Assembly (NCBI GenBank): GCA_012845835.1
Contig: JABAKD010000006.1
Coordinates: forward strand, 6,998,318-7,062,317
DNA: 64,000 nt
Reading direction: 5' to 3'
Source: Undaria pinnatifida
Taxonomy: Eukaryota > Sar > Phaeophyceae > Laminariales > Alariaceae
Shown: in pieces, positions 10,425-19,188 of the stretch
Position numbering within the stretch: position 1 is the first letter of the stretch
Layout: every line of letters starts with the position of its first letter
The notes under the pieces: generated by a model
The model's input: only the letters and a program-made list of their open reading frames with translations
Database searches by the model: none
What the model was told of the DNA's origin: nothing
Position numbers and translations under genes: made by a program

Positions 10425-10725
10425 CAAGAACTGATTTTGAGTAATAAACTGAAAGTGCGACCCCATTATCAAGCCCATCTATGGCCTACAGGTATGTCGC
10501 ATAAGAAAACAGCATTGACCAAAAAACAAAAAAAAAATGACACTTTCCCCGACGATTTTGGGTTAACCTCCTTTAGAGCCCCTAAATCCGTCCCTATACC
10601 AACTTCAAGTAAATATGCTCCCAAAAAGGGTTTCCAGAGTTGTAAAGGCGTTAAGGAGCCCCATGTCACTCATAAATGATTTTATCTAAAATGTGTTATA
10701 TACCTCAATCGTAGCACGCTGCGTC
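10425..10725 (-). mobile_element. Family A MITE copy A6, split by a TTAA element
   Basis: The left end is missing, as it abuts A5. It keeps CTATGGCCTACAGGTATGTC, GACGATTTTGGGTTAA, and the end CCTCAATCGTAGCACGC. Family F element 10567-10650 interrupts the usual GGGTTAAGGAGCCCC exactly at its TTAA. Confidence 0.65.
10567..10650 (-). mobile_element. Family F: 84-bp TTAA-inserted miniature element, copy F1
   Basis: It lies between TTAA (10563-10566) and TTAA (10651-10654). The host A-element sequence GGGTTAAGGAGCCC is restored by removing it with one TTAA, so insertion and duplication are directly visible. Its ends are CCTCCTTTAG and GTAAAGGCG, with short inverted terminals related to CCCCTTTA. 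TTAA targeting with CCC-start ends suggests piggyBac (Kolobok also uses TTAA). The element is too short to encode anything. Confidence 0.8.
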
Positions 10726-10789
10726 GGACCCTGGACCAAGGGTCCGGCAGGAGGGGGGGTGCGGTACCCTTTTTCTTTACCACAGGACT

Positions 10790-10921
10790 TGAGTCACTCG
10801 CACGAGTGACACTTTTATTTTTTTTTAATTTTTTGGCGCAGCGTAGCTTTGCGCTCCATATATTGCGGGATTTTCTCACCGTCAAAATTAAACCAGAGCA
10901 CGAAAGCTTAATGCCGCAATC
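10790..10921 (+). mobile_element. Family M element with palindromic ends, left part (copy M1)
   Basis: The left end GAGTCACTCGCACGAGTGAC is a near-perfect palindrome by itself. It is followed by TTTGGCGCAGCGTAG, AATTAAACCAG and CACGAAAGCTTAATG, all shared with 11343-11535. The right end is lost where family A copy A7 begins. There is no coding content. Confidence 0.6.
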
Positions 10922-11354
10922 GACGGGTGCTATGCGATAGAGGTGCTGCACACCTTTTTTTTTTCTCAATACTACCCCACACATTAGGGGCGAAAGACAT
11001 GGCATTCTTAACCCAAAAACTGAATAAATGTTGGAGAAAAACAAAACTGCCAAGACCGGATGAAGAACCCCATGGACTAGGTACACAACGAGAATCGTGA
11101 AAACAAAAATGACCTATATTTCCGACGATTTAGGGGTCTCAACTCAAAAACTGATTTCGCAAAAACTGATTTTAGAGGGGAAAAAAAAAAACTGCCAAGA
11201 AGACCGGATGAAAAATCCCATGAACTAGGTACACAACGAGAATCGTGAAGAAAAAAATTGTCCTATAATTTCCGACGATTTGGGGTTAAGGAGCCCCGCC
11301 ATTCAGAAATCATTTCAGACGAAAAAAGTGCCATACCTCTACCGTAGCGCGCGC
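10922..11354 (-). mobile_element. Family A MITE copy A7 with internal duplication
   Basis: It starts GACGGGTGCTATGCGATAGA and ends CCTCTACCGTAGCGCGCGCC. An inner segment of about 130 bp (ACTGCCAAGA-CCGGATGAA through TTTCCGACGATTT) occurs twice, near 11050-11140 and 11190-11285, making the copy about 180 bp longer than normal. Confidence 0.65.
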
Positions 11355-11535
11355 CACGAGTGACACTGTACCTCACTGACAAAAATGCTTTATTTATGAT
11401 GGCGTTCTTTCTTCTTTGGCGCAGCGTAGGTCTTTCCAATTCCATCTCGGGTTTTCGCGTCGTAAAAATTAAACCAGCTAGCACGAAAGCTTGATGATGC
11501 CACGAAAACGAGGGATCACTCGCGCGAGTGACCCC
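11343..11535 (+). mobile_element. Family M element, copy M2
   Basis: The right end is the palindrome ATCACTCGCGCGAGTGACC. The left keeps only CCACGAGTGACACTGTACC because it overlaps the end of A7. The body shares TTTGGCGCAGCGTAG, TAAAAATTAAACCAG and CACGAAAGCTTGATG with M1 and the plan of 34925-35142. Confidence 0.6.
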
Positions 11536-11577
11536 GAGCCACCGCAAAAAATAGGCCCCTTTTAGGCGTCGTCGGCA

Positions 11578-11900
11578 GGACTAATACCCCACTAATACCT
11601 GAAAAATGGCGTCGTCGGCAGGACGATGGTTTTTTGGGGTCGTGGGTTTGAGTCCCACATCCGCCATGATAAACTTTTTCAGACTTTCCCCAATGATCGA
11701 ACCTTAAAAAACACTCTGCCCGGTATCCCCAGGAAATGAAACCGCTTGGATATCGACAGGTCCGCCCGTACATTCGGCCGACCTGCTGTCTATCCCGTCG
11801 TTTCAGGGAGAGAGAGTGTTGTAAGGCTTGGTTTGGGTAAGCTATTGGGTAACCTTTTGCAAGTGGTCAAACGGACTAATACCCCACTAATACCTTAACA
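11578..11900 (+). mobile_element. TRIM-like miniature LTR retrotransposon T1
   Basis: The 3' LTR is 84 bp (11817-11900), begins TGTTGTAAGG and ends CCTTAACA, the TG...CA form of LTRs. A purine run GGGAGAGAGAG (11806-11816) lies directly upstream, as expected of a polypurine tract. Only the last 20 or so bases of the 5' LTR remain (11579-11600). Six bases later comes TGGCGTCGTCGGCAGGA (11607-11623), which starts TGG like a tRNA primer-binding site. A perfect T-arm (GTGGGTTTGAGTCCCAC, 11642-11658) and a terminal CCGCCA follow, so the leader looks tRNA-like. There is no coding capacity; it would depend on an autonomous LTR element. The second copy is at 22640-23001. Confidence 0.75.
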
Positions 11901-11904
11901 CCAC

Positions 11905-12165
11905 GGTGACTGCCGAGTCATCCCGCGGTAGGGGTTGCACTTTCTGCGCCAGAAAGTCCCTGGGCGATTGAGTTCCTCATGTCACGAACTGCCGGTCTAC
12001 GAAGTATATTTCACGAGAAACAATATCTTTTTGGACTAAGGCATAGAAGCTAGGTCGGGTTGTGCGAACGAATGCCTTCGAAGTCATTTTGGTGAGATAT
12101 TGAGTTCCTCATGGGAGGAGAGCTCAGGGGCTAATGCTGCACCCCTACCGTGGGGTGGCTCTCCC
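11905..12165 (+). repeat. Dispersed repeat family K, copy 1
   Basis: Matches 37345-37660 in order: GAGTCATCCC-CGG-AGGGGTTGCA, GGACTAAGGCAT, GGGTTGTGCGAACGAATGCC, GAGATATTGAG and CTCATGCTGCACCCCTACC (here CTAATGCTGCACC). No termini or coding are evident. Confidence 0.55.
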
Positions 12166-12177
12166 CCTACCGTTAGC

Positions 12178-12417
12178 GACGGGTGCTACGATAGAGGTGC
12201 GCCACTTTTTTTCTTGACACTACCCCTCACTTTTGGAGGTTTAAGACCTCTCCCGAAACTGCCGTCGGACGAAAAGTCTCGTATGGCTATAGGTACACGA
12301 CGAGAATTTCATCGCAAAAAATGGCACTATTTCCGATAGTATTAGTGGGTTGAGGAGCCCTATTATTCAGAAACCATTTCAGCCAAAAAACGGTATACCT
12401 CTATCGTATCACGCGTC
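12178..12417 (-). mobile_element. Family A MITE copy A8 (complete, with target duplication)
   Basis: The cleanest family A copy: 240 bp, starting GACGGGTGCTACGATAGAGG and ending CCTCTATCGTATCACGCGTC, flanked by perfect TAGC (12174-12177 and 12418-12421). Family A consensus, read in the opposite direction, runs GACGCGTGCTACGATAGAGG, TATACC, T-run, GGCTCCTTAACCCAAAATCG, TACCTAGGCCATGGGATTTT, AAGCTCCCAAATTGAGG, AAAAAGTGGTGCACCTC. It is non-coding. The terminal motif GAC-N5-CTACGRTAG is the same as in family B. Confidence 0.85.
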
Positions 12418-12567
12418 TAGCCTTGGTCTCTGGTCTAGCGAGATCTAGCGGCCAAGTAGGACGCGTGCTATGACGGCAGTGCACCCTATCTTCTTGAGGC
12501 TCGTCATTCGTGACTTGACTAAGGCTGCAGTTGGGAGTTCGCTTTTTTGGGGGCATTTTTGTTTTTG

Positions 12568-12606
12568 CAACGGCTCCGGGGTCACGCGCGCGAGTGACCC
12601 ACACCA
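12568..12606. repeat. Solitary family M end
   Basis: GGGTCACGCGCGCGAGTGACCC matches the palindromic terminus of family M elements. No second end is found nearby. Confidence 0.4.
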
Positions 12607-12619
12607 CGTGTCTTGAGGC

Positions 12620-12800
12620 ATTTTGTATTTTTTTATCGTTCCCCCTCCCTAGACGCAACTCAAACCCACGGCCACTATGCAGATTCTTCTTACCCCCCTT
12701 CCCCACTACGTTACGTGCCTTCGTTTTTTCGCGAGAAGAATACACTTCAATCCTCTCTTTTTACCCGTCGACTCGCATCGAATTGCACCAGCTCTTACGA
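12620..12800 (+). repeat. Dispersed repeat family H, copy 1
   Basis: Aligns with 58868-59195 (TAGACG-GACTCA, CCCCACTAC, CGCGAGAAGA, GTCGACT-GCATCGAATTGC) and in its last part with 34350-34480. Reverse copies are near 61215-61345. It resembles family L at 53164 and 56330 over the GATAAAAATTGAAGGC segment, so H and L may be parts of one element. Confidence 0.45.
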
Positions 12801-12847
12801 AATGGGGTTATGCAGTTGCCGTGTGCAGAACAAGACTGAACGCGTCC

Positions 12848-13052
12848 TGTTATTATAATTATTTCATTTGCCATCTGACAATGTAGTAGCGTGAGTGTCA
12901 ATAAAACAGAAACATGATGAAAGAACACAGCAGCATCCAGACGAAAGAGTGAAACGATGTTTCCAACAACCAAAAACTACGAACGAATACTAGATGTATA
13001 CCTCCCTGTTCTCCTGGTACTGCCCCTTCCAGCAGCAAGGGCCAAGTCCTGT
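12848..13052 (+). repeat. Dispersed repeat family I, copy 2
   Basis: A close relative of 8449-8645 with small indels; both run from the ATTTCATTTGCCATCTGACA block to GGGCCAAGTCC. Confidence 0.6.
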
Positions 13053-13074
13053 TCATGTTGACCCTGGCATCGGC

Positions 13075-13178
13075 AATGGAGTCACCGACCTGTATCCCCT
13101 CGTGAGGGTAATTGTATACACGCCCCGTAACACGCGCGATCGAGGCATCACACGCAGCTTGCCAACTAAGACAATTAT
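13075..13178 (+). repeat. Dispersed repeat family J, degraded copy
   Basis: It shares CCGTAACACGCGCGATCG and CATCACACGCAGCTTGC with 18145-18325 and 58545-58655 but lacks the downstream ATG-containing part. Confidence 0.4.
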
Positions 13179-13403
13179 TGTTTTTGAATTAAATTTTCGA
13201 TCGCACACCTGAATGAATGACGTGTGTTTTGCATTACTTTTGTTCTAAATAATAAGCTGTGCGAGCTTGAGGGTGCGTGAGGTTGATGACACAGTAATGA
13301 AGATTCAAACCTTTCGAGCCTTGCTCGGTCTAGGTGTTTTCTTTTTGTTCGCGGGCTCGTATTGTAGTCTGTACCGCTAGACCGTCGGGGACGCCGACTC
13401 TAC

Positions 13404-13505
13404 ATGCCATGTTGTTGTTGTGGTTGTTGTTGTTGTTGCTGTTGTTGTTGTTGTTGTTGTAACCTGTTGTTGTCGTTGTTGTCGTTGTTGTTGTTCTTGT
13501 TGTTG
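13404..13505 (+). repeat. (TTG)n triplet repeat
   Basis: About 100 bp of TTG/TGT units with a few TTC, TGC and AACC interruptions. Frames through it (poly-Cys, poly-Asn) are artefacts. Confidence 0.8.
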
Positions 13506-13821
13506 TCACACGAACTCGTAGAACCAAATCCGTGGTCACAGGACAAGCTCCAGTCACTCTGGAGTGGAAGGATACCCCGCCGGGGGAAAAAAAAAAAAAA
13601 AAAGCAAGCCAAAAGTGGTAAACCTATCTATGCATATATCGTAGCTGAAATGGAGCGAGGTGCAACACTAGGTTTTTCCTTCAGGTAGACTTGTTTCTTC
13701 CTTCTCTGTCTAAGGATTTGACAAGCCTGTATTACTAGGGGGACTCCGATTCGAAAAAATCGACAACAGAGATAGTAAGGTATACCTCTTTTTGACTGAT
13801 TTCTTTTCTTCTTTTTTTTCA

Positions 13822-14074
13822 GACTGATTCTACGATAGCCCCCCCTCCCAAAACCAGCGGTTTTCTTTCACGGACGTTTCGTGGCTGCTCGATACGAGAA
13901 AGGATGCTATGAGAAGCATGTCTTTACCATATGTTCTTGTTCGCGAAGGACTATCGACCGATGACGTCGGGGTGGCAAGAGGGGCACCGTTTTTCAGGAG
14001 ATGCGGCCGGGAGCTGGTTTCAAAACCGGCGATTTCGTTAAAGAAAAGTTGGAGGGGCTACCGTAGAATGACCC
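13822..14074 (+). mobile_element. Family B MITE copy B3, inserted in the tail of C1
   Basis: 253 bp from GACTGATTCTACGATAGCCC to GGGGCTACCGTAGAATGACCC, flanked by perfect TTCA (13818-13821 and 14075-14078). The left flank is a T-rich run and the right flank continues TTCATCCTCCGGCGG, so B3 split the poly-T end of reversed family C copy C1. Confidence 0.85.
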
Positions 14075-14240
14075 TTCATCCTCCGGCGGATGGGGCAAAA
14101 TAAAGCTCAAGCTCGCACCACACTTACTTCCACGTATTTTCGTACGCGTCGTGTGTCGATTTTAACTCGATTGCCTTCGCAACCCAGCGCTAGCTGGCGT
14201 GTCCTTCGGATCCCACGATAGCGATAGCGCGAGCTGTCCC
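14075..14240 (-). mobile_element. Family C retroposon-like copy C1
   Basis: Reverse-orientation copy beginning CATCCTCCGGCGGATGGGGC and reaching GAGCTGTCCCTA. The A-rich tail, seen as poly-T, lies at 13797-13817 beyond B3. The family is described at 38834-39061. Confidence 0.7.
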
Positions 14241-14254
14241 TATGGGTGGTCCTC

Positions 14255-14740
14255 GGTAAAATGGTTTTCTGAGTAACGATGGCTCCTTAACCCGAAAACC
14301 GTCGGGGGAAAAAAAAAATAATAGCCATTTTTTTTGCATGATTGACGGATTCTACGATATCCCCACCTCAAAAGATCAGCGTTTTTCTTTAATGGACGTT
14401 TCATGGCTGCTCGACACGAGGAAAGACCATAACAGCAAAATGTTTCCATATATTTTATTGTGTGCAGAGGTCAATCGAATGATTAGGTTGGGGTTTCAAG
14501 GGACACGGTATTTCAGGAGATACGACCGGGAGCTGGTTTCAAAACCGGCGATTTCGTTAAAGAGACGTTCGGGGGGCTACCGTAGAATCAGTCGATTCTC
14601 GTTGTGTACCTGGGCCTTGGTATTTTTCATCCGGTAGCAATTCTATTTTTCTCCAAATATCAGTTTTTGGGGTTAAGACGGACATGTCTTAAGCTCCCAA
14701 ATTGAGGAACCTCAGAAAAAAAAGTGGTGTAGCACGCGTC
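14255..14740 (+). mobile_element. Family A MITE copy A9, split by B4
   Basis: The body runs from AAAATGGTTTTCTGAGTAACG, interrupted after TTTGCATGATT by B4, and resumes at GATTCTCGTTGTGTACCTGG to the end AGTGGTGTAGCACGCGTC. The left terminus is lost. Removing B4 plus one GATT restores the normal GCATGATTCTCGTTG. Confidence 0.75.
14344..14593 (+). mobile_element. Family B MITE copy B4, nested in A9
   Basis: 250 bp. The left end is GACGGATTCTACGATATCCC; the right end reversed is GACTGATTCTACGGTAGCCC. The 4-bp target duplication GATT (14340-14343 and 14594-14597) is exact, and the uninterrupted target is known from other family A copies. Confidence 0.88.
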
Positions 14741-14765
14741 CGACCTTGTTGCTTTTACCATGCAT

Positions 14766-14768
14766 GGC

Positions 14769-14803
<35 letters not shown>
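14766..14803 (+). repeat. (TAG)12 triplet repeat
   Basis: A perfect run of TAG/AGT triplets of about 38 bp. Confidence 0.85.
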
Positions 14804-14927
14804 GAATTTCGATCTCTACCACGAAATAGACGCTGGAGCAAACGCCCCGGCTTAATTTGGGGTGGCCCGCCAATAGCCCGTACAATTTTTTTCCTGCATG
14901 TTTGCACGCCTTCTTCTATTGATGAGC

Positions 14928-15405
14928 TGGAAGATTCCAGGGCATTCCCCGCGATTAATCCCGCTGGTCGTAGAATCGCGGCGAACCAACCAACCACAAC
15001 AGAGCTACGAAAAAGAAATGAACAACAATAGCAAAAACACCATAAGAAAGACTAAACCACGGCGAATCGAATGACGGCGTTTTTTTTGCTTTTTTTTTCA
15101 TTTTATCCAAGTTGGAACCGCGGTATGACCGCAGGATTTTTACCACGCACGGACCGCGGTATGACCGCGGGATTTGGCTTTCGAAATCCCGCGGTAAAAA
15201 TCCAGTGGTCATACCGCGGTTCCTACTTGTTGTTGGAAAAAAAAGAAAAAAAGAACATCGACATTCGATTCGCCGTGGTTTCGTCTTTCTTACGGTGCTT
15301 TTCGCCAAAGTTTATTCCCTGCATTCGTAACTCTGTGTGGTTGATTCACCGCGATTCTAAGATCAGCAGGATTAATCCCGGGGAAGGCCCTGGAAAATTC
15401 CCGCG
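14928..15405. repeat. Long imperfect palindrome (foldback element)
   Basis: Nested inverted segments give a hairpin with arms of about 200 bp. Pairs include CCAGGGCATTCCCCGCGATT (14936) with its near complement at 15375-15394; AACCACGGCGAATCGAATG (15056-15074), perfectly complementary to CATTCGATTCGCCGTGGTT (15262-15280); and GGAACCGCGGTATGACC (15115) with GGTCATACCGCGGTTCC (15208). The loop carries a further hairpin, ACCGCGGGATTT / AAATCCCGCGGT. No coding. This looks like a foldback-type transposon or a hairpin-generated inverted duplication. Confidence 0.75.
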
Positions 15406-15671
15406 GGGTGGGCCAATACTCCCGAAATCAACCTAGCTTGTGGACGTCGTCCTACGATGATGGAAGAAGGGATATATACTCGTGTGAATATTACTTTTCG
15501 GCGGACATTATATGTGTTTTTCGTGGATGACCGGGGGGGGGGCTCTCCTTATCCCAGTACCGTTGGACAAACTTTTACGAACCCCTACAAGGTAAGGGTT
15601 GGTATAAGCCTTCCACCCCTACCCAAAGTACGCTATTTCATGTACACGTTTTTGATTACGGGGCTCTGGAA

Positions 15672-15756
15672 CGCCTTTACAGCTGGAAACCCATTTTGGA
15701 GAAAAATTACTTGGAATTAGTATATGGAGCGATTTTGGGGGCCCCTAAAAGGGGGG
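15672..15756 (+). mobile_element. Family F miniature element, copy F2
   Basis: Runs CGCCTTTACAGCTGGAAACC ... GGGGGCCCCTAAAAGGGG, the same order as 46508-46589. The TTAA sites are degraded here. Confidence 0.6.
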
Positions 15757-15927
15757 TAAGTCGGTATATATCGGTCGCACGGGCTGAAAAAATGTCTATA
15801 CGCCCCAACGGGTGCATATAAGGCCGCGGCAGCGCCATCCACCGTCGGCGCCTCTAAGCGGCCGGGTGGACGGGGGCGGGAGGGGGAGGGGGGGAGGGTG
15901 AAGGGGGATGGCGTAAGAGTATTGAGC

Positions 15928-16168
15928 GGGGACACAGATTGTCCCCTGCAGGTCTGCAGATTGAGCAGGTCCTCACTTTCTTAGCCTTCGAGGAGACGTC
16001 GCTTTATTCGATTCCACCAGAGCCCCGGATGGCTTCTGAGACCGGAGGCACGTGCCTCCGATCTATTTCCTGACTATCCCGAATATGAAACGCCAACCTT
16101 ATCATACGAAACCCATCCAAATTATCTCAATTCGGATCATTACAGGCCTTTCGAGGCCGTATCTTAAC
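15928..16168 (-). repeat. Dispersed repeat family E, copy E1
   Basis: Reverse copy of the element at 18673-18938: GGGGACACAG, CTGCAGGTCTGCAGATTGAG, the GGAGGCACGTGCCTCCGAT palindrome, and AGGCCTTTCGAGGCCGTATC. Described at 18673-18938. Confidence 0.65.
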
Positions 16169-16518
16169 AAGGGGGGGAGGGGGAAGTGTGGGGGCGGAGG
16201 AAGGGGGGGCGTCCTGTCCAAAGACTGAAACCTGGGTTTGGCCATCATCGTCTTGAAGTTTGTGAGCCTTCCAATGGCCGTCACAAGCTAGCGTAAGGCC
16301 GCCCTGGCTTCTTCATCTTGTTGCGTTCTTCCCCCAGTAGTGCTATTGATGCACTTGATACCCTCTATGAGCCCAATGCCGTCTTTGGTCAGTTCATAGG
16401 GTCTGCTAGTATGGTGTTTTCTTTTTCCTTTTTCCTTTCCTTGCTTCCTCTTCTTGTACCAGGTTGTTTTTTCCTTTCTTTTATTTTCCTTTCCTTTTTC
16501 GCTCTCTGTTATTTTTTT

Positions 16519-16770
16519 TTCTTTTCTTTTCTTTTCTTATTTCTTTTCTTTTCTTTTCTTTTCTTTTCTTTTCTTTTCTTTTCTTTTCTTTTCTTTTCTT
16601 TTCTTTTCTTTTCTTTTCTTTTCTTTTCTTTTCTTTTCTTTTCTTTTCTTTTCTTTTCTTTTCTTTTCTTTTCTTTTCTTTTCTTTTCTTTTCTTTTCTT
16701 TTCTTTTCTTTTCTTTTCTTTTCTTTTCTTTTCTTTTCTTTTCTTTTCTTTTCTTTTCTTTTCTTTTCTC
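16519..16770 (+). repeat. (TTTTC)n pentanucleotide array
   Basis: About 50 almost perfect TTTTC units over 250 bp in a wider pyrimidine-rich stretch from 16405. The long open frames (Phe-Leu-Ser on +, Lys-Arg-Glu on -) arise because a 5-bp unit is open in every frame. Confidence 0.92.
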
Positions 16771-16776
16771 TTCTTT

Positions 16777-17295
16777 GTTTTCGTTTCTTTGTTTTTTCCC
16801 ATTGACTTGAGTCTGACGTGCGTGTACGTAGTGATAGGTACTACGTGTAATATATACGTGGTAGTCTTTTCTGGGTGGCAACCGTTGTAGTCGGTTTTTC
16901 AGGCACGAGTAGTGCGACGTATGTACCAGCATGGACCTGGCACATCGTAGGCTGACTCCCGATTTCACTTTTATATGTTTCTGGTGGAGGCATGCATTGC
17001 GTCAGCTGTGATATATGCGTGTACCACCTTTGGTTCGTTTGTGTTTTTTTGCCCTGGGGTTTTCCTCAGCTCCAGAGTGACTCTAGAGCCTGTCCTGTTA
17101 GCACGGGCGTGATTATGCGAGTTAATGTTAGAACAACAACAACAACCACACACTAAGCCATACACCTCAATCCCACCCCGTATGGTAATGGGGCTAGGTT
17201 AGGGCTTGCGCCGCTGTTCGGGTTGGGGCCTGGAACCAGGAACATAGGTATGACACTGCTAAATAGTACCTGGTAGAGTATTTAAAATAGGGGTA
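16777..17295. other. Unassigned intergenic DNA
   Basis: No gene is seen. The segment at 17170-17275 (CCCACCCCGTA, GGGTTGGGGCCTGG-ACCAGG) resembles 62165-62240, so it is part of a low-copy repeat. Confidence 0.3.
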
Positions 17296-17299
17296 CATG

Positions 17300-18110
17300 G
17301 CTTATATATACACTACCAGGCAGGTGCTACCACCTCGTTACCTATCCAACCACCCATGCCGTAGCTCCAGTTCATTTATTTCCGCCCCCGCCCCCCCTTC
17401 CCCCCCCCCCCGCCCCCTCCTTCCCCACCACCCGCACCATCGCCTTGACCTAGCACGTATAGCAAAGTTCCTCCCTGTTCATGCCACCTAAAGGGGTTTG
17501 ATTCCCCCCCCCCCCCCCCCCAATTCCCCCCCCCCCCCCCTCTTTTTGCTCTCTCCCGCCTTCCCCTCTAAATTCAAAATCTGCCAGAGAAATAAACACT
17601 ACCAGACAGTTGATATCACCTCATTACCTTTCTAGCCATCCATGGGGTAGCTTCAATTCATACCCCCCCCCCCCCCCCCCAATGCCCCCTCCTTCCCCAC
17701 CATCCGCACCATCGCCTGGCTCCACGCGCATAGCAAGCTCCTAACATATATACATTTATGCGACCTAAAGCTGTTGGAAATCTTGTTCTCCTCGCCCCCC
17801 CCCCCCCTTTCGAACACTCCGCCCTCTCTCCTCACTAGTTGTACGACTTACAGGATGTACATGATAAACTGATGCATTCCTTCCACAACCGTCACATTTA
17901 TCCCCTTAACTTAAAGGATTTATAGTTTCTGCGCACAGATGAAGTTGACCCCGCCTCCCCCCCCCCCCGCTCCCTCTTGTTCAAACCCCGGCCCCCACGC
18001 CCTTGAAATCTCCGCCCTCCCCTCACCGGTTACACGACTTACAGGATACACTTGATAAACTGATGCATTTCCTTCCACAGCTGTCAGATTTTGTCCCCCT
18101 CAAAAACGGG
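17300..18110. repeat. C-rich duplicated block
   Basis: Two related units lie in tandem. CTACCAGGCAGGTGCTACCA (17314) corresponds to CTACCAGACAGTTGATATCA (about 17600), and CCGCACCATCGCC recurs near 17430 and 17705. ACGACTTACAGGATGTACAT (about 17843) corresponds to ACGACTTACAGGATACACTT (about 18035). C homopolymers of 10-20 bases separate the conserved pieces and differ in length, so expansion is by slippage. Confidence 0.6.
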
Positions 18111-18144
18111 TTTTGTAGTTCCCGCGCACAGATTGGTTAACATC

Positions 18145-18325
18145 ACCCTGTTGACCCTGGTACAAGCTACACTGTAGTTGCAAGGGGACTCGCCGACCTA
18201 GATCCTTGATGAGGACACACACCCAATAATACGCGCGATCGGAGCATCACACACAGCTTGCAAAAGATGAGTTTCGATGAAATCTTCGATCTCAACAGCT
18301 GGAGTGTATGCTTATTTTTAGAATA
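18145..18325 (+). repeat. Dispersed repeat family J, copy 1, with a conserved short frame
   Basis: Matches 58545-58655: GAGGACACACA-CCC-TAATACGCGCGATCGG, CATCACACACAGCTTGCAAA, then an ATG opening MSFDEIFDL. The distant copy opens MSFDKIFDL. Downstream the frames diverge. The short frame could be a relic of a coding element or chance. Confidence 0.5.
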
Positions 18326-18597
18326 TATACCGCATCGTCCAGTTGACCCGGTCTTGGTCTCGGGGAGGGGTTTCGGCCAAGGGCCGAGACTCGCTCTTGT
18401 TCGTTACGTATGCGGCAAGGAGGTGCGTGTTCACAAAACCCTCCCTCGCTTGGTTCAAGGAGAGAGATCTACCAGTGAGAGTTGGGAGCTTGGGTCAGCG
18501 AAGCTTACCACTTATTATTCGATAAAATGGTTGACGAACACTGTGTGCGAGACGAAGGGAGTTTTCAGCCTACATTGGATGGTTGCGTTTCATTGGG

Positions 18598-18623
18598 TTA
18601 GGGCTAGGGCTAGGGTTAGGGTA
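18598..18623 (+). repeat. Interstitial telomere-like tract
   Basis: GTTAGGGCTAGGGCTAGGGT continuing TAGGGTAC: four TTAGGG/CTAGGG units. Confidence 0.6.
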
Positions 18624-18672
18624 CTATAAATTTATAAGAGCTTGTCAACCATTTTCTCGAGTAAGTGGTAAT

Positions 18673-18938
18673 GTTAAGATACGGCCTCGAAAGGCCTGCA
18701 ATGACCCGAAATTGAGATCATTTGGATTGGTTTCGTACGATAAGGTTGGCGTTTTATGTTCGGGAAAGTTAGGAAATAGATCGGAGGTAGATCGGAGGCA
18801 CGTGCCTCCGATCTCAGAAGCTATCCGGGGATCTGGTGGAATCGAACAAAGCTACGTCTCTACGAAGGAAAATAAAGTGAGTACTCTCCGAGGACCTGCT
18901 CAATTGGCAGACCTGCAGGGGGCACTCTGTGTCCCCCA
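18673..18938 (+). repeat. Dispersed repeat family E, copy E2
   Basis: 265 bp shared with 15928-16168 (reverse) and 61810-62064 (direct). Order: GTTAAGATACGGCCTCGAAA, GGTTTCGTACGATAAGGTTG, TCAGGAAAT-type stretch, GGAGGCACGTGCCTCCGATC (a perfect inverted repeat), GCTATCCGGGG, AAAGTGAGTACTC, GAGGACCTGCTCAATTGGCA, GCACTCTGTGTCCCC. No long frame is conserved between copies and no clear target duplication is seen; class unknown. Confidence 0.65.
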
Positions 18939-19063
18939 CCCTATAACCTTACAGTAAGGTACCCTCGTTTGGGTCGCTCTCGCAGAGGGAGGGCCTTTCA
19001 CTCCCCACCCACCCCTGGAGTGACTTACATTGATTGTTGTGTTTTGTAAAAACCATGGAACAA

Positions 19064-19091
19064 ACTCTAACCCTAGCTCTAACCCTAGCCC
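19064..19091 (-). repeat. Interstitial telomere-like tract
   Basis: CTCTAACCCTAGCTCTAACC continuing CTAGCC: degenerate CCCTAA-type units on the opposite strand to 18598-18623, about 450 bp away. Confidence 0.5.
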
Positions 19092-19188
19092 GTGCGAAAT
19101 GCCGGTCGAAGTGCCTCCTTAATGGCGTCATAATAATGACGTCGCCGGGGTGAAACGGTTGGAAAAAACAATAATAATGTGTATAAAA

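Noticed and set aside
11607-11666. A functional tRNA gene
   Set aside because: T-arm, A-box-like and B-box-like sequences are good and TGGCG/CGCCA could pair, but no anticodon arm forms. The sequence lies at the primer-binding position of a TRIM, and the second copy lacks the acceptor pairing.
16318-16890. Long open frames (Phe/Leu/Ser-rich on +, Lys/Arg/Glu-rich on -) up to 190 codons
   Set aside because: They are produced by the (TTTTC)n array, which is open in several frames on both strands; there is no start context, domain or splice signal.
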